Part shown: positions 33,817 through 45,289 of the stretch, one piece after another
Position numbering within the stretch: the first letter of the stretch is position 1
Layout of the letters: each line of letters opens with the position of its first letter
Assembly (NCBI GenBank): GCA_003290165.1
Contig: QNQO01000651.1
Coordinates: 310,001-374,000 of the forward strand
Direction: 5' to 3'
From: Berberis thunbergii
Taxonomy: Eukaryota; Streptophyta; Magnoliopsida; Ranunculales; Berberidaceae
Length of the DNA: 64,000 nucleotides
Notes under the pieces: generated by a model
Database searches by the model: none
The model's input: only the letters and a program-made list of their open reading frames with translations
Told to the model about the DNA's origin: nothing
Made by a program: the position numbers and the translations under genes

Positions 33817-35592
33817 TTATGAAGCATGTTGTTTTATGATAGGCCTCATATCAAGTTTACTTATACAAGGCCTCATAAACCCTTTGTAAGAAGCACGACT
33901 ATACCCTGATACCGCTGCTGAACATGCGGGCCAGTTTAGGTATACTCCAGGGCGATGACCTCGATAGACAACATACGCTCTAAATGCCATTCCTGCATTT
34001 AACAAAATAAATGCCCCGATAGATACGCATGTGGGCACAAAAAAACAATGTTTGAAGATCGAGTAGTTTGAAATGCATACATTTCTCCTTTGTGAGCATG
34101 AATAGTTAGTGAACACAATAACACTTGGTTTGGGGATTTTTAAACTTATCTTGAAGAGATCCACCACATAGTAGTAGAGAAGTTGGAATTATAAAGGGAA
34201 TCCCCAGGATGACTAATGAGGATCATGGTGAGATTTTAATGGAAAACAATTAGACTTTTTTGGTGCAATATATTGTTTTTAACAATTTTTTATGACAAGT
34301 ATATCTAACGAGACCCAACAAATGGCTCCATGGGCCAGACATTGTGCTAAAACATTCTAGGAATGACAATGAATTTACCAAAGATATAACTAAGTGAAGT
34401 ACTCAGCATTGTGCTAAAAAGTTCATATTTGCTTTACAAGCAGTGCTCAGAGATCCATATTTGCTTTACAAATTAGACCAACGTAGCAAGTCCTAACAGA
34501 AGCAATGTTAGGAATCCTAATATACATATTGTGCTTTGCAATAGGTCCTTATAGTTTATTTCACAATATATCCCAATTTAATTACTACAAGGAGGATATA
34601 ACTTAATGGAGTTTTTAGTTACAAAAATTATTTCAAATACTGAAAAATTAGGATCTTGAATGTCGATGAATTGCAAGTTACAAATGATGTACACTAATCG
34701 AATTCGACCAGTCGTGAAGTAGATCAAATTTGAAAATTTCCCTACATTGTCAAATGGCTGAGCAACAAAACATGTACGCTTTTAAGTGAAGAAAAAATCA
34801 TTGTTACAATTAGATAAGAAGGGAAAAGAGATAATCCGGAGGATGACAATGCTAAAAGTTTCATGCCAATAAGTTAGAATGTATAAACATTCTTGAGAAA
34901 TTAGCTAAAAACATTTCAAGTTCAACAAGATGTCAATGTTGACGATTTATTAAAACTCCCAAGCTCAAAGACATGACATCAATTCTAAATAATAAATCAT
35001 TATAACAAACAATGATGAAATCAAACCTTAATCACTATATATCCTTAGCTTAATCACATATCATGAACTCTGAACTGAACAGAGATTAAACCCTCAAATT
35101 TCACCAAATTCAACTCAAAGACTCGAACTTTTCACAAATTCCTTACCAAACCAAGCAGAACCCATGAATTCTCTAAACCCAAAAAGCACAAAACAAAACC
35201 CATCAAAGCAAAACTCGAGAAAACAACACAAAACTATTAAAAACCCTTGCCTTGACAAAATCATGCAAATCAACTTCACACCCAAGGCAGAACATAGAGA
35301 ATTCTCAATCAAATAAGTAACCCCATGTTGAATATTCCACAAATATAATGAAAAATGTTTGAACTTGACAATAATTCAGTCATGGTTTAATGTACCTTCT
35401 TTGTGGGTTCTGATTTCAGTGTGAAGAAAGCTTCAAACAAAAGACAGTAGGCTGAGTGAGTGGCAACTGAGAGAAAGGGTCATTCACTTCTCTGCAAAAC
35501 CAATTTGCATGAAATGATAGAGAAATGAGAAATGATTTCACGAGAAGTTCTTGTCTTCTATTTGTTCTCACATACAAAAAAAGAACAAAAAA

Positions 35593-35633
<41 letters not shown>

Positions 35634-36079
35634 GTCAGGAACCCTAGATCTACAAACCCTAGATCTAGAAGAAATCAAGAAGAAATCAAGAAATTTCAAG
35701 TTTCGGACTTACCTTTCGCGGGTTTGATTCCAGTTGCTTCAACAATTTCTTCAATTTGTTCTTCCTCTTCTTCTTCTTCTTCTTCTTCTTCTTCTTCTTC
35801 TTCTTCTTCTTCTACTCTCTCGAGTCTCGATTCGCCCTAGATTCGGTTTCTCTCGACAGCTTCGATTCGCCCAGAATTTCCCCCGAGTTTCGACTGATTA
35901 GAAGGTTGAGTTTCGATTCTTCTTCAAACAATTTGAGTTTCCCCCAAAAATTGGCTCTGCAAATCCCGCTCAAATTTTGGCTGAAATTTTTGGCTCGTGC
36001 CTGGGAGGCTCCCGAACGCGTGCCAGGGGGTGTCCAGGCAGCCACCCAGGCGCACCTCCCAGGCCAGCTAGAATTATTG
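33817..36079 (-). pseudogene. Inverted partial copy of the viroplasmin-domain gene
   Basis: On the minus strand the copy carries the same 5' UTR exons, introns and coding start (ATG at about 33990). The coding match stops after ASYKGFM, where the duplication ends at 33874. The frame then runs about 19 foreign residues to a stop at 33817. The acidic linker and membrane anchor are missing. Confidence 0.85.
33874..36079 (-). repeat. Right arm of the large inverted repeat
   Basis: Reverse complement of 29125-31359, about 2206 bp against 2235 bp. The length difference comes mainly from the GAA and poly-T tracts. No matching target duplication is seen at the outer edges. Confidence 0.95.
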
Positions 36080-36417
36080 TACCACTTGATGTAACTTTCC
36101 CTTCAAAACTTAAGTCCACCAGGTGAAGATCCTTTCTCTTCACACGTGTGACTTCTCCTACGTGTTGTACATGAGATCATTCCTCGCGCATTTCTCATTT
36201 GATGATGTTGTCATTGGTTTGGCGGGTGATGACAAATTACGTACAAACAATAATCATTTTCTTATCTCAAACCTTAAGTCAGAAAGAGTAAGATTTGACC
36301 CTTAAAGCAATATATTAATTTAAGCCCTCCACGACAAATCAACTATAAAATCTTCCCAAAAAAGGCTATTTTGATTTTAATAACCTAAGACTTGTCGTGT
36401 TACCTACTATAAATTTA

Positions 36418-36698
36418 GGGTGTGTTTGGTTGCACGGAATTTTATGTCATAGAAATTTATGAGGGGATCACTACATTTTATGTTAAATTGATATATCACT
36501 TCACATCTACCATTTGGTTTTGTGATCAATGGTGGGAATGAAAGTCCCATGTTCATGGGACTTTCATTCCCACCATTGATCACAAAATCAAATGGTGGTC
36601 AAATGGTAAATGTGGAGTGATATATCAATTTAGCCTAAAATGTAGTGGTCCCCTCATGAATTTTCATGACATAGAATTTCATGCAACCAAACACACCC
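36418..36698. mobile_element. PIF/Harbinger-type MITE (Tourist-like)
   Basis: A 281-bp near-perfect fold-back with ends GGGTGTGTTTGGTTGCA and TGCAACCAAACACACCC, flanked by TTA on both sides (36415-36417 and 36699-36701). The TTA duplication is the PIF/Harbinger signature. Confidence 0.9.
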
Positions 36699-37189
36699 TT
36701 AGTGTTTTTTCCACTCGTTTTTGTTCTTAGTGTTTTTCTTTTGGTTGAAATTTGGTTTGTTATTGGTGGGGGTAGGTTAGTAGTGACTATTGATAAAATT
36801 GACATTAGTGGTTGCCTTACTTAACAAAAACATAGACATTAGTGGTTGCCGTACATGCACCACCCAACAACACCATTATTAAATTTTATTTTATTTGTTT
36901 GGGTTATTGGTAGATTAAAAAAATCCAAATAATTTATAAAGGTTCTTTTAATTAATATAAGGTTTTTATATCCTACCAAACCATGCTCACTTTGCCAAAA
37001 AAACAAACAAATCCAAACAATTTGACATTTTAGAGAATCTGAAAGCAATTTCCAAACCTTGAATTCCACTCAAACACAACATTCCACGTCTTGGACACAT
37101 CACTCATATGATATTGGCTCACGAAGAACCCACTTCGAGAGTTGGTGGTAAGGGATTAATGAGAATCAACGGTTCTAACCAACCATCTT

Positions 37190-37320
37190 TGCTAGTTTTT
37201 TATTTATTTATATATATATTTTTTATACACTTTTACCCTTTCTATAGATATTGTTTTAAATAGAAATGATAAAAAGTATAAAAACACAAAAAAAATGCCC
37301 AAAAAAGACTAGCAAACATG
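37190..37320. mobile_element. Short fold-back MITE, copy 1 of a local family
   Basis: Inverted ends GCTAGTTTTTTA and AAAAAGACTAGC enclose a TACACTTTTACCCTTTCTATAG core and its partial complement. Relatives lie at 41469-41570, 41690-41860 and 41945-42085. Confidence 0.55.
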
Positions 37321-37409
37321 CCTGACGAGACTTACTCTTTCGGATATGCATTATTGTTATGTAGATCTTAGAGATGCATATTTCAGTTGTTTAGTCGATA
37401 TTGAACAAT

Positions 37410-38118
37410 TGTGGCCTTAGGTATGTCTTCCGCAGGTTTTTATGTGGTGTGCATGGAAAGAGAGAAATCGTAAAAGCTTTGAAGGTCAGAGTGAATCGGT
37501 AAACTTTTTTTAAGCAAGTGGGGTTTTAAGGACCCCTTAACCTTTATATTAATAAAAAAGATTCAAGTATAACCACCTCTTCAGAGGGAGAGACACCACT
37601 TCAAGGTTTTACACATCTCATGAATCACTAACATTGATAAGTTAATTACTTTTATTTATTTATTTTGGAGTACACTCTCATGGATCGACGAGGGTTTGAT
37701 ATATAATTTGCTTTAACTTCTTCTATTATAGCCTTGAGATGCTCGTATTTTTTGTATCCAACAATCAGATTGTTAAGCTTCATCTTTACTGGGACCAAAG
37801 AGTTGATGTGACAAATGGGCAAGGCTTGGAAGCAAATTCGGGAACTTTTTTTTAGAACTTTTCTAGAGAGCTAAGCCAAGCAGGCCTAATATCATCCATC
37901 ATCCGAGAGATGCTCACAATGGTCCAATCACACGAATTGAGAACCCCCCCTTCGTTGTCCTGGCTCTCTAGATTTACCATTTTTTTTAATATGTTTATGC
38001 TCTCTCGGTTTACTTCTATTCGTTGATATTTGTAATATTGTATTTCATGTTGGGATGAGTCCCTTACTCACGTTGCCTTGTTGGAATAAATTGTTTGTTT
38101 TGCATTAGAAAAAAAAAA
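37410..38118 (+). pseudogene. L1-type LINE 3' remnant
   Basis: Bases 37427-37510 encode LPQVFMWCAWKERNRKSFEG, the W-x-x-W-x-E-R-N signature at the end of the LINE zinc-binding region. Non-coding sequence with possible later insertions follows. A 3' end with AATAAATTGTTTG precedes poly-A at 38109-38118. Confidence 0.55.
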
Positions 38119-38529
38119 ATGTTAGGTGAGGAGTGAATTATAACAGTGACATGATTACCGGTTTAATAAATAATTCGATTATAAGAAAATATTTAAGTTG
38201 CTTCAGTGCTATGATTGATACATCATATAGTGATTGGTTCTTTGCAACGGCCAGTCTCAAGCCCGGATAAATGAGGAGGGTTGGTGTTAGGCTTGTGATA
38301 GTCAACCGTAAAAAAATTCATCACATCCATTTTCATGGATATTGGTTCAAAAAGATTAATGCAGAAGGATAGGGCGTCCCCCGCTATAAGTGACGCGCTG
38401 CACCTACGCTCGGGTGTAGTGACAAATGAGCAAGGCGCGCTGCAGCGACGCCCGACTGTAGTGTTAAATAGGCAAGGGTTCTCGCACTTTTCTGGACGGG
38501 GGCGAGTAAAGAAGCTAGTCCAGGTTAGA

Positions 38530-39525
38530 GCTAGAAAAAGAATGATTAGATTAACCTCTTGGAACATAGGAACCTTGACGGGAAAGGCAATAGAATTAGT
38601 GGATGTCCTGCGTAGGAGGAAAGTAAACATAGTTTGTCTTCAAGAGACAAGATGGAAGGGGAACAAGGCTAAAGATTTAGGAGGAGGGTTCAAACTCTTC
38701 TATTCTGGTAAAGATGGCACTAGGAACGGGGTGAGAATAGTGGTAGATAAATTTTTTAAGGATGCAGTAGTCGACGTTAGGAGGTTTGGGGATAGAATCA
38801 TAAGTATTAAATTAGCTTTAGAACTAGAGATAGTGCATGTTATTAGTGTGTATTCACCCCAAGTGGGTTTGGACGAGGAGACTAAGAAGGATTTTTGGGA
38901 CTCTTTAGAGGAGTTAGTTCTTGGAACTCCCTTTTCCGATAGGGTTTTCGTAGGCGGGGATTTAAATGGCCATGTCGGTAAGGATAGAGTTGGGTATGAG
39001 AGGGTACATGGAGGTCAAGGCTTTGGGGATCGAAACACTGCGGGGATTTCTATTCTAGATTTTGCTTTAGCTTAGGATTTTGGGATCGTAAATACTTTTT
39101 ATAAGAAGAGGGAAGATCACTTGGTGACCTTTGCGAGTGGGCGCAATAGAAGTCAAATTGATTATTTTCTTGTGAAGAGACACGATTTAGGTAGGTGTAA
39201 AAATTGTAAGGTTATACCAGGAGAGTGTCTGACATCCCAACATAAGCTGTTAGTTCTCGATTATTGTCTTAAGAGTAGGGGTCGTATTGCTATAGAACAG
39301 GTTCGACCGAGAATTAAGTGGTGGACCTTACAAGGAGATGTGTGCCAAAGATTTAGAAAGAGAATTTTGGGTGGCCAGTCAGTTTCAAAGGGTGGGGAGA
39401 ATCTAGAACCAAATGATAGGACTAGTAGCGCGGATCTTTTTGAACATTTGGCAAACCGAATAAGAAGATGTACGAAGGAAGAGTTAGGACAAGCCAAAAG
39501 AGGAGGTTTTATGGTAAAGAGACAT
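38530..39525 (+). pseudogene. RTE LINE endonuclease domain
   Basis: Motifs of the exonuclease-endonuclease-phosphatase fold appear in order: LTSWNIGTLTGK (catalytic Asn), CLQETRWKG (Glu), ISVYSPQVG, FVGGDLNGHVG (Asp and Asn), SQIDYFLV, and SQHKLLVLD (catalytic His; the usual SDH is SQH here). One TAG at 39073 interrupts an otherwise continuous frame to about 39520. Confidence 0.85.
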
Positions 39526-41416
39526 GGTGGTAGAACGCGGATGTGCAACAAACCATTGCAAAAAAGAAAAGATGCTTTAAGGCGTGGCAAAAAAATAGGT
39601 GCCTAGAGTCTTATGACCTTTATAAGCAGGCTAAGAAGTTGAGTAGTAGAGCAGTAGGGGAAGCTAAGAAGATAGCATATGATGTTCTTTATAATAGGCT
39701 AGGTACGAAGGAAGGGGAGAAGAATATTTTCAAGATAGCGAAGGCTCGAGAATGAAAAACTAGTGTGTTAAGCATGAGGATGGAAGAGTCTTAATGCATG
39801 ATAAAGTTATTTTAGATAGATGGAAGAATTACTTTTGGAACCTACTCAATGGAACACATGTAGGGGAGTTAAACTTGGAGGGGTATGCTTCACAGGAAGG
39901 GAGAGATCGCGTGTTCCATCGCAGAGTTAGTGCCACAGAAGTGAGAGAAGCTTTAAAAAGAATGAAGACAGGGAAGGCCGTTGGACCGGATGATATACCA
40001 ATTGAAGCATGGAAATGTTTGGGAGAAGTTGGGATTCAATGTCTAACTAAGCTCTTTAATAGGATTTTGGAAACTAGAAAAATGCCAGATTCATGGAGGC
40101 ATAGCATTGTGGTACCAATTTATAAGAACAAAGGGGATATCTAGAATTGCTCGAAGTATAGAGGGATAAAGCTTATGAGTCATGCGATGAAACTTTGGGA
40201 GAGGGTTATAGAACAAAGACTTAGGAGTTTAACCACGATTTCGGAGAATCAATTTGGATTTATGCCAGGTAGGTCTACTACGGAGGCCATCTTCCTGCTT
40301 AGGCAAATTGTAGAAAAATATCGAGAGGCACGTAAGAGTTTGCATATGGTTTTTATTGATCTGGAGAAAGCATATAATAGGGTCCCCAGGGAGTTAATTT
40401 GGTGGGTGCTTGAAAGGAAGAAAGTGTCTCAATGTTATGTCGATATCATTAAGGATATGTATGAAGGGGTTGTAACAAGTGTTCGCTCAGTAGGTGGGAT
40501 GTCTAGTGAATTTCTAGTGACAGTAGGACTACATCAAGGGTCGGCGTTAAGTCCATATCTCTTTGCTTTGGTCATGGATGAGTTGACGAGACATCTGCAA
40601 GAAGATGTACCTTGGTGCATGTTATTTGCAGATGATATTGTCTTAATGGATGAGACTAGTGCAGGTTTAGGTCAGAAATTAGTTAAGTGGCAGGAGGCTT
40701 TAGAGAGTAAATGTTTTAGAATTAGCCGTTCGAAGACGGAGTATCTAGTGTGCAACTTTGGGTGTGAACCAAGAAGGAGAAGTAATGCAATTGAGATCGA
40801 AGGTGTCGAGGTCCCGGAGTGTGAGGTTTTTCGATATCTAGGGTCTATAATTCAAAAGAATGGGGCTATTGGAGCAGATGTAGACCACGGGATTAAAGCT
40901 GGTTGGTTGAAATGGCGAATGGCGTCAGGAGTATTATGCGATAGAAGGATGTCTGCAAGGCTAAAAGGGAAATGCTATAAGACAATTGTTCGACCAGCTA
41001 TGCTATACGGTTCAAAATGTTCGGCCACTTCGGGACAACATACGCATAGAATGGCAGTAGTAAAAATGCGTATGTTAAGGTGGATGTGTGGTAAAACTCG
41101 TAAGGATAAAATTAGAAATGAAAGAATTAGGAAATACTTAGGTGTAGCGTCCATAGAGGAAAAAATTAGAGAAAGACGTTTAACTTAGTTTGGTCATGTG
41201 CGGAGGCGACCAAGCACGACGCAAATTAGAAAATGTTTAGATTGGCAAGTTAATGGAGGGTGTAGACGGAGGGGACGACCGTTGAAAACTTGGATGAAGA
41301 CGGTGACTGAAGATATCATTGAGCTTGGATTAGGTGAGGAACTGTGGGAAGATCGCATTGCTTGGAGGACCAAAATTCATGTAGCCGACCCCAAAAATCT
41401 CGGGAATGAGCTTTGA
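39526..41416 (+). pseudogene. RTE LINE reverse transcriptase and C-terminal domain
   Basis: After a frame change the linker NADVQQTIAKKKRCFKAWQ is read. After another, the RT begins: GKAVGPDDIPIEAWK, PIYKNKGD, FGFMPGRSTTEAIF, FIDLEKAYNRVPRE, and the catalytic box MLFADDIVLMDE. SKTEYLVCNF and a C-terminal RRRGRPLKTWM block follow, stopping at 41416. Stops at 40142 and 41186 break it. Confidence 0.85.
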
Positions 41417-41468
41417 TGATGATGATGAACAATTTTTGGCAGCTAGGGTTCCAAACCACTTTGGATCA

Positions 41469-41570
41469 GGGTATGAGTTTTTTACAATTTTACTCATTCT
41501 CTTTAAAACACAACTACAACCACAAACATAATCTATAAAAGGAGTTGAAGTGTAAAAAACTCATACCCTA
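41469..41570. mobile_element. Short fold-back MITE, copy 2
   Basis: Ends GGGTATGAGTTTTTTACA and GTGTAAAAAACTCATACCC are inverted repeats about 100 bases apart. No clear target duplication. Confidence 0.6.
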
Positions 41571-41578
41571 ACCTTTTT

Positions 41579-41581
<3 letters not shown>

Positions 41582-41616
<35 letters not shown>
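41582..41616. repeat. (GT)n microsatellite
   Basis: About 16 uninterrupted GT units, lying just beyond the short MITE. Confidence 0.95.
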
Positions 41617-41618
<2 letters not shown>

Positions 41619-41689
41619 AGTGAAAGATCAAAATGTTGAATAATTTTTGTGAGTAACATTTACTTGCGTCTCACCTCTAGTCAAAAAGA

Positions 41690-42085
41690 GTAAAATTCGG
41701 CTCTTAATTCTAGGCAGTCAGGTTTTATAGTCGTTTTTAGTCAAATTTTGGGTTTTTTACACTTCTACCTCTTCTGTAGATAATGTTTGTTTGTGTTTTA
41801 AACAGAATGGGTAAAGTGTAAAAACATCAAAGTCTAACAAAAAAATGGCGTTAAAGCCTGAATGCCTAAACAAACTCATATCAATAACAAAACCACTTAA
41901 TGAGCTATTGACTTGTGTTGATGCATCACGTCATACTAAAAACCTCAATTCTAGGCAGCCAAGTTTTGAGCTTTTTACACTTTTACCCCTCCTATAAATT
42001 ATGTTAGTGATTGTGTTTTAAAAAGAATGACTAAAAGTGTAAAAACTCTCAAGCCTAACTAAAAATAGCTTTAAAGCCCGACTAC
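41690..42085. mobile_element. Two further copies of the short fold-back MITE family
   Basis: Copies at about 41690-41860 and 41945-42085 each begin TTCTAGGCAG and contain a TTTTTTACACTT..TACC arm with its complement. The two are direct repeats of each other. No coding sequence is seen between 41430 and 42720. Confidence 0.5.
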
Positions 42086-42726
42086 ATGAACAAACTCTAC
42101 TAAAAAAATTGGGCACATTCACTTCATACTAAAAAGTTGTTGAAAATGGATGATGAACTTAGTTGATAATGATATTTGTTTAGGGCCTACAATGGTGTGG
42201 ATGTATGGTTTTGGATTTTGTTAAATTTTACGGGAACATCGACCAGAAATATAATTTCATTAAAAAGATTAATGTAAATGTGGATCCAAAATCCAACTCA
42301 TTTTATGCCCTGTTTTGTTAGTTGAAGGTTGTAGCAATGAGTTCATTTGGAATAATTTTAGAGTACGGATTGATTTTCTTGATTATTAAATATAATAAAA
42401 AATAGAAGAAATATCTTGATTTTGTTATTTTTCATAATATGGAGCCATTATCACCCATCATGGACCTTGTTAGCAATTTTGAATGCAATAATGTGTACAT
42501 GTTCAACCCATTTTATTCAACCAAAAATTAAGTCTAAAGCTGCCATCTCTCTATGAGAAGAAATGTACTCTAAATTATTATCTGTATTTATTTATTTGGC
42601 TTTAATGATCAAAAATTAGTTTCATTTTGTTATTAGTAGTATTTTGTGGAAAGTGCTCTATTTTTGCCAAAAATGAAAATTTGACCCAATTTCTAGTTTG
42701 AAGCTTTAAGAAAGGGGACGTCTATC

Positions 42727-44041
42727 TCACATCACCATTTTCTTTCTTTCACATCATTCTACTTTCTTATACCATCTACTTTCTTTCTTCCACCACCATT
42801 CATTTTTTTCCTCCTCACCATTCAAATCGACAATGATTCATCCCTTCCCCAGTCGAAATCTCTTGCAAATCTATTCCAAATCTCTCCCCACACTCAAATT
42901 TCTTGCAAATCTCTTCTCTCTTCCTAAAAATTTTTACAAAATACCCTTAAAGTTGAAACTCTTAAACCAAAACTTAATAAATATACATAACTTAAAATAA
43001 CAGACAAACCCAAACTCAAAATGAAAATTAGGGTAACTTTCGAACCAATTTAAACCCTCACTTGACACTGATTCTCAAGTTCATCAAAACACGAAAGTTG
43101 TAGTACTCTAAGTTATATAATAAACACAACTTGAATCACTTGAAAATGTTTTGAAATGAGAAAGTTATAGTCATTTTACTAAAGTCAAGCAAATTTGTCC
43201 AAAAAATGAAAATGTGATAGTGTTCCTAACTTTCGATCAAATTATGTGCTCGATCAAGATCGATTCTCAAGTTGATAAAAACATAAAAATTGTAGTACTC
43301 TCAGTTATCTAATAAACAACTTGAATACCTTAAAAATGTTATGAAATGAGCAAATTATATTCATTTTACTAAAGTCGCGCAGAACAAAATTCATGTTGTG
43401 TTTATTAGTAAAATGATTATAACTTGTTCATTTCAAAACATTTTTAAGTGATTCATGTTGTTTTTATTAGATAACTGAGAGTATTACAACTTTTATGTTT
43501 TGATCAACTTGAGAATCGATCTTGATCGAGCACATAAGTTGGTCAAAAGTCAGGAACACTATCCCATTTTCATTTTTCGGACATATTTGGGCGATTTTAG
43601 TAAAATGACCATAACTTTCTCATTTCAAAACATTTTCAAGTGATTGAAGTTGTGTTTATTAAATAACTCATAATACTACAATTTTCATTTGTTGATGAGT
43701 TTGAGAATAAGTCTCAATTGAGGGTTTAAATTAGTCAAAAGTTACCATGTTTTGCATTTTCTGTTTGAGTTTGGGTTTCTCAGTTATGTTAAGTTATGCA
43801 TATTTATTGAGTTTGAGTTTAAGGGTCTCGACTTTGAAGAGATTTTGAGAAAGAGGGAAGATATTTTCAGGAGGTTTGAGAGTGGAGAGAGATTTTGAAG
43901 AGATTTGGAAGATGAGATTTCGAATGGGGGAAGGAGGAACCATTATCGATTTGAATGGTGAGGGAAAAAAATGGATCGTTTTTGTTTATATAGGTGGTGT
44001 GAGAAAGTTAAATAAAAAATAAAAAATAAAAAATAAAAAAT

Positions 44042-44078
<37 letters not shown>

Positions 44079-44140
44079 AAATAAAAAAATAAATTAAAAA
44101 ACTCAATGGTGGTGTGAGAAAGAGGATATGGTGATGCAAA
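42727..44140. mobile_element. Large fold-back element, arms about 650-730 bp
   Basis: The left arm (about 42727-43377) and right arm (about 43408-44140) are imperfect reverse complements around a roughly 30-bp centre. Matching blocks include ACTTGAGAATCGATCTTGAT with its complement, TTTTCAAGTGATT, TCGATTTGAATGGTGAGG and terminal CATCACCAT / ATGGTGATG. Each arm also contains an internal tandem duplication of a roughly 200-bp unit. No transposase. The open frame at 43943-44221 is a translated simple repeat. Confidence 0.75.
44011..44097. repeat. (AAAAAT)n hexanucleotide satellite
   Basis: About 14 units of AAAAAT with single slips, in the right arm of the fold-back element. The left arm has no counterpart, so the tract grew after the arms formed. 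Confidence 0.95.
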
Positions 44141-44170
44141 GTAGTTGTTGCTTTTAAGAATTGCTTTATC

Positions 44171-45289
44171 TCTACATCTATAACAACACTTCACTCCAGT
44201 GAACAGTGAAAGTGTCTTCAACCTGATTTTCCAGTTTCAGAAATGGCCTTATAATTTTATCATTTTACGAGAAAAACCAAATGTGGGAAAAATGATAAAG
44301 GGTGTTTGAGTTTGTGTCTTTAAACTGGGGGTGGGCAATATCGGTTCGGTTCTGTTTTGAGCTCCAAACCGATTTCGGATTTATTTTCGGTTTGCCAAAA
44401 ACCTGAACCGAAATCAAATTTTGTATTTGTAAACCGATGAATTCAGTTGAACCGAATTTTGGATCTGTTGGCCTGAAATTTCGGGTTCAAGCACTTGAAA
44501 AACTTTCATTAAAACATGCCTAATTTTTTACAGACCCAATGTTTAGCCCAAAATTGAAAACTTTGAGAGAAGGGGGGTGATTCAGTGCAATAGAGTATAT
44601 TGCAGTGCATTTGTTGCATTAATCAGGTTTTGACACCTACCTGTTATTTACTTATTTATATATATCTAATTAATCGGTCTGTTCGGTTATTATTCGGTCA
44701 GTTCAAAATCGTAAACTGATTTCGAATCGTTTATAATCGGTTCGGTTCGGTTTAAATTATTTTCTTTCTACTCATATTTCGGTTCGGTTACCGAACCAAA
44801 TTTGAAAACCGGTTCGGTCAGTTAACCGAATTTAAATCTATTTTTGCCCACCCCTACTTTAAACAAAAATTACTATTATATTTTTTTACAATTTTGCCTC
44901 TCAAACTCAGACTAGTTACAATAAAACTCGATCCCTCTAAATATTAATTAATTATACTTAAGCTCCTACCAAAATTTATTTGAAGTCCTTCAATTATTTA
45001 TAAATTATAAAAAAGACCGTTACATCTAACTTTTGGATTTCACATTTTTCCCTTAACATTTCTTACTTTTATAATCAAAATCATCATCAACATTGATTAA
45101 TTATACTCATGCCTCTAACATAAATTATTAAAAAAACTTATTTATTTATAAACTCTACATAGGATCCTTAAAATAATATATAATTATTTTGTTTTAAAAT
45201 TTAATAATATTTTTTCTTATTATTGAATTGTTGTAAAATCATAAAAATGTACTGAATATACGCGCACGTAATGTGCATCGACACCCTAG
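44171..45289 (+). mobile_element. Non-autonomous Helitron, copy 1, with nested hAT MITE
   Basis: The 3' end reads GACACCCTAG followed by T, preceded by a GCACG-TAA-TGTGC hairpin: the CTAG end and subterminal hairpin of Helitrons. The 5' end near 44171 starts TCTACATCTATAAC and has GTCTTCAACCTGATTTT inside, as in copy 2 at 59021. No RepHel coding. The nested element accounts for 539 bp including the duplication. Confidence 0.6.
44326..44856. mobile_element. hAT-type MITE nested in the Helitron
   Basis: The 531-bp element has ends TGGGGGTGGGCAATA and TTTTTGCCCACCCCTA, and perfect 8-bp flanks CTTTAAAC (44318-44325 and 44857-44864). An 8-bp duplication is the hAT hallmark. The interior is rich in TCGGTTCGGTT and its complement. 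Confidence 0.9.

Larger units (their letters stand above)
31700..33873. other. Loop of the inverted repeat with gene fragments and internal direct repeats
   Basis: A segment beginning CCATGGAATCATTGTCGTC occurs at 31945 and again at 32878. The following GCTAGTTACCAAAATGGCTG..AGATGGTAAAGCTT stretch is also repeated (about 32056 and 32938). Short exon-like pieces flanked by AG and GT are present, one from a LUC7-type gene. No intact gene is seen. Confidence 0.6.
38243..41428 (+). mobile_element. RTE-clade LINE, nearly full length, lightly damaged
   Basis: A non-LTR retrotransposon with apurinic endonuclease then reverse transcriptase in one ancestral frame and no RNase H, ending in a short GAT-GAT-GAT repeat (41415-41428). 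The simple-repeat tail instead of poly-A fits RTE. The 5' leader has GGCCAGTCTCAAGCCCGG at 38250. Disabling changes seen: stops at 39073, about 39526, 39753, 40142 and 41186, and frame changes near 39520 and 39765. Confidence 0.85.

Noticed and set aside
29125..36079. Treating the large inverted repeat as a long-TIR Mutator element
   Set aside because: The outer flanks show no 9-11 bp duplication, the termini carry no TIR-like start, and the left arm is part of an intact gene that extends past the arm.
43943..44221. 92-residue frame of Phe/Tyr/Leu
   Set aside because: It is the (AAAAAT)n satellite read in reverse.
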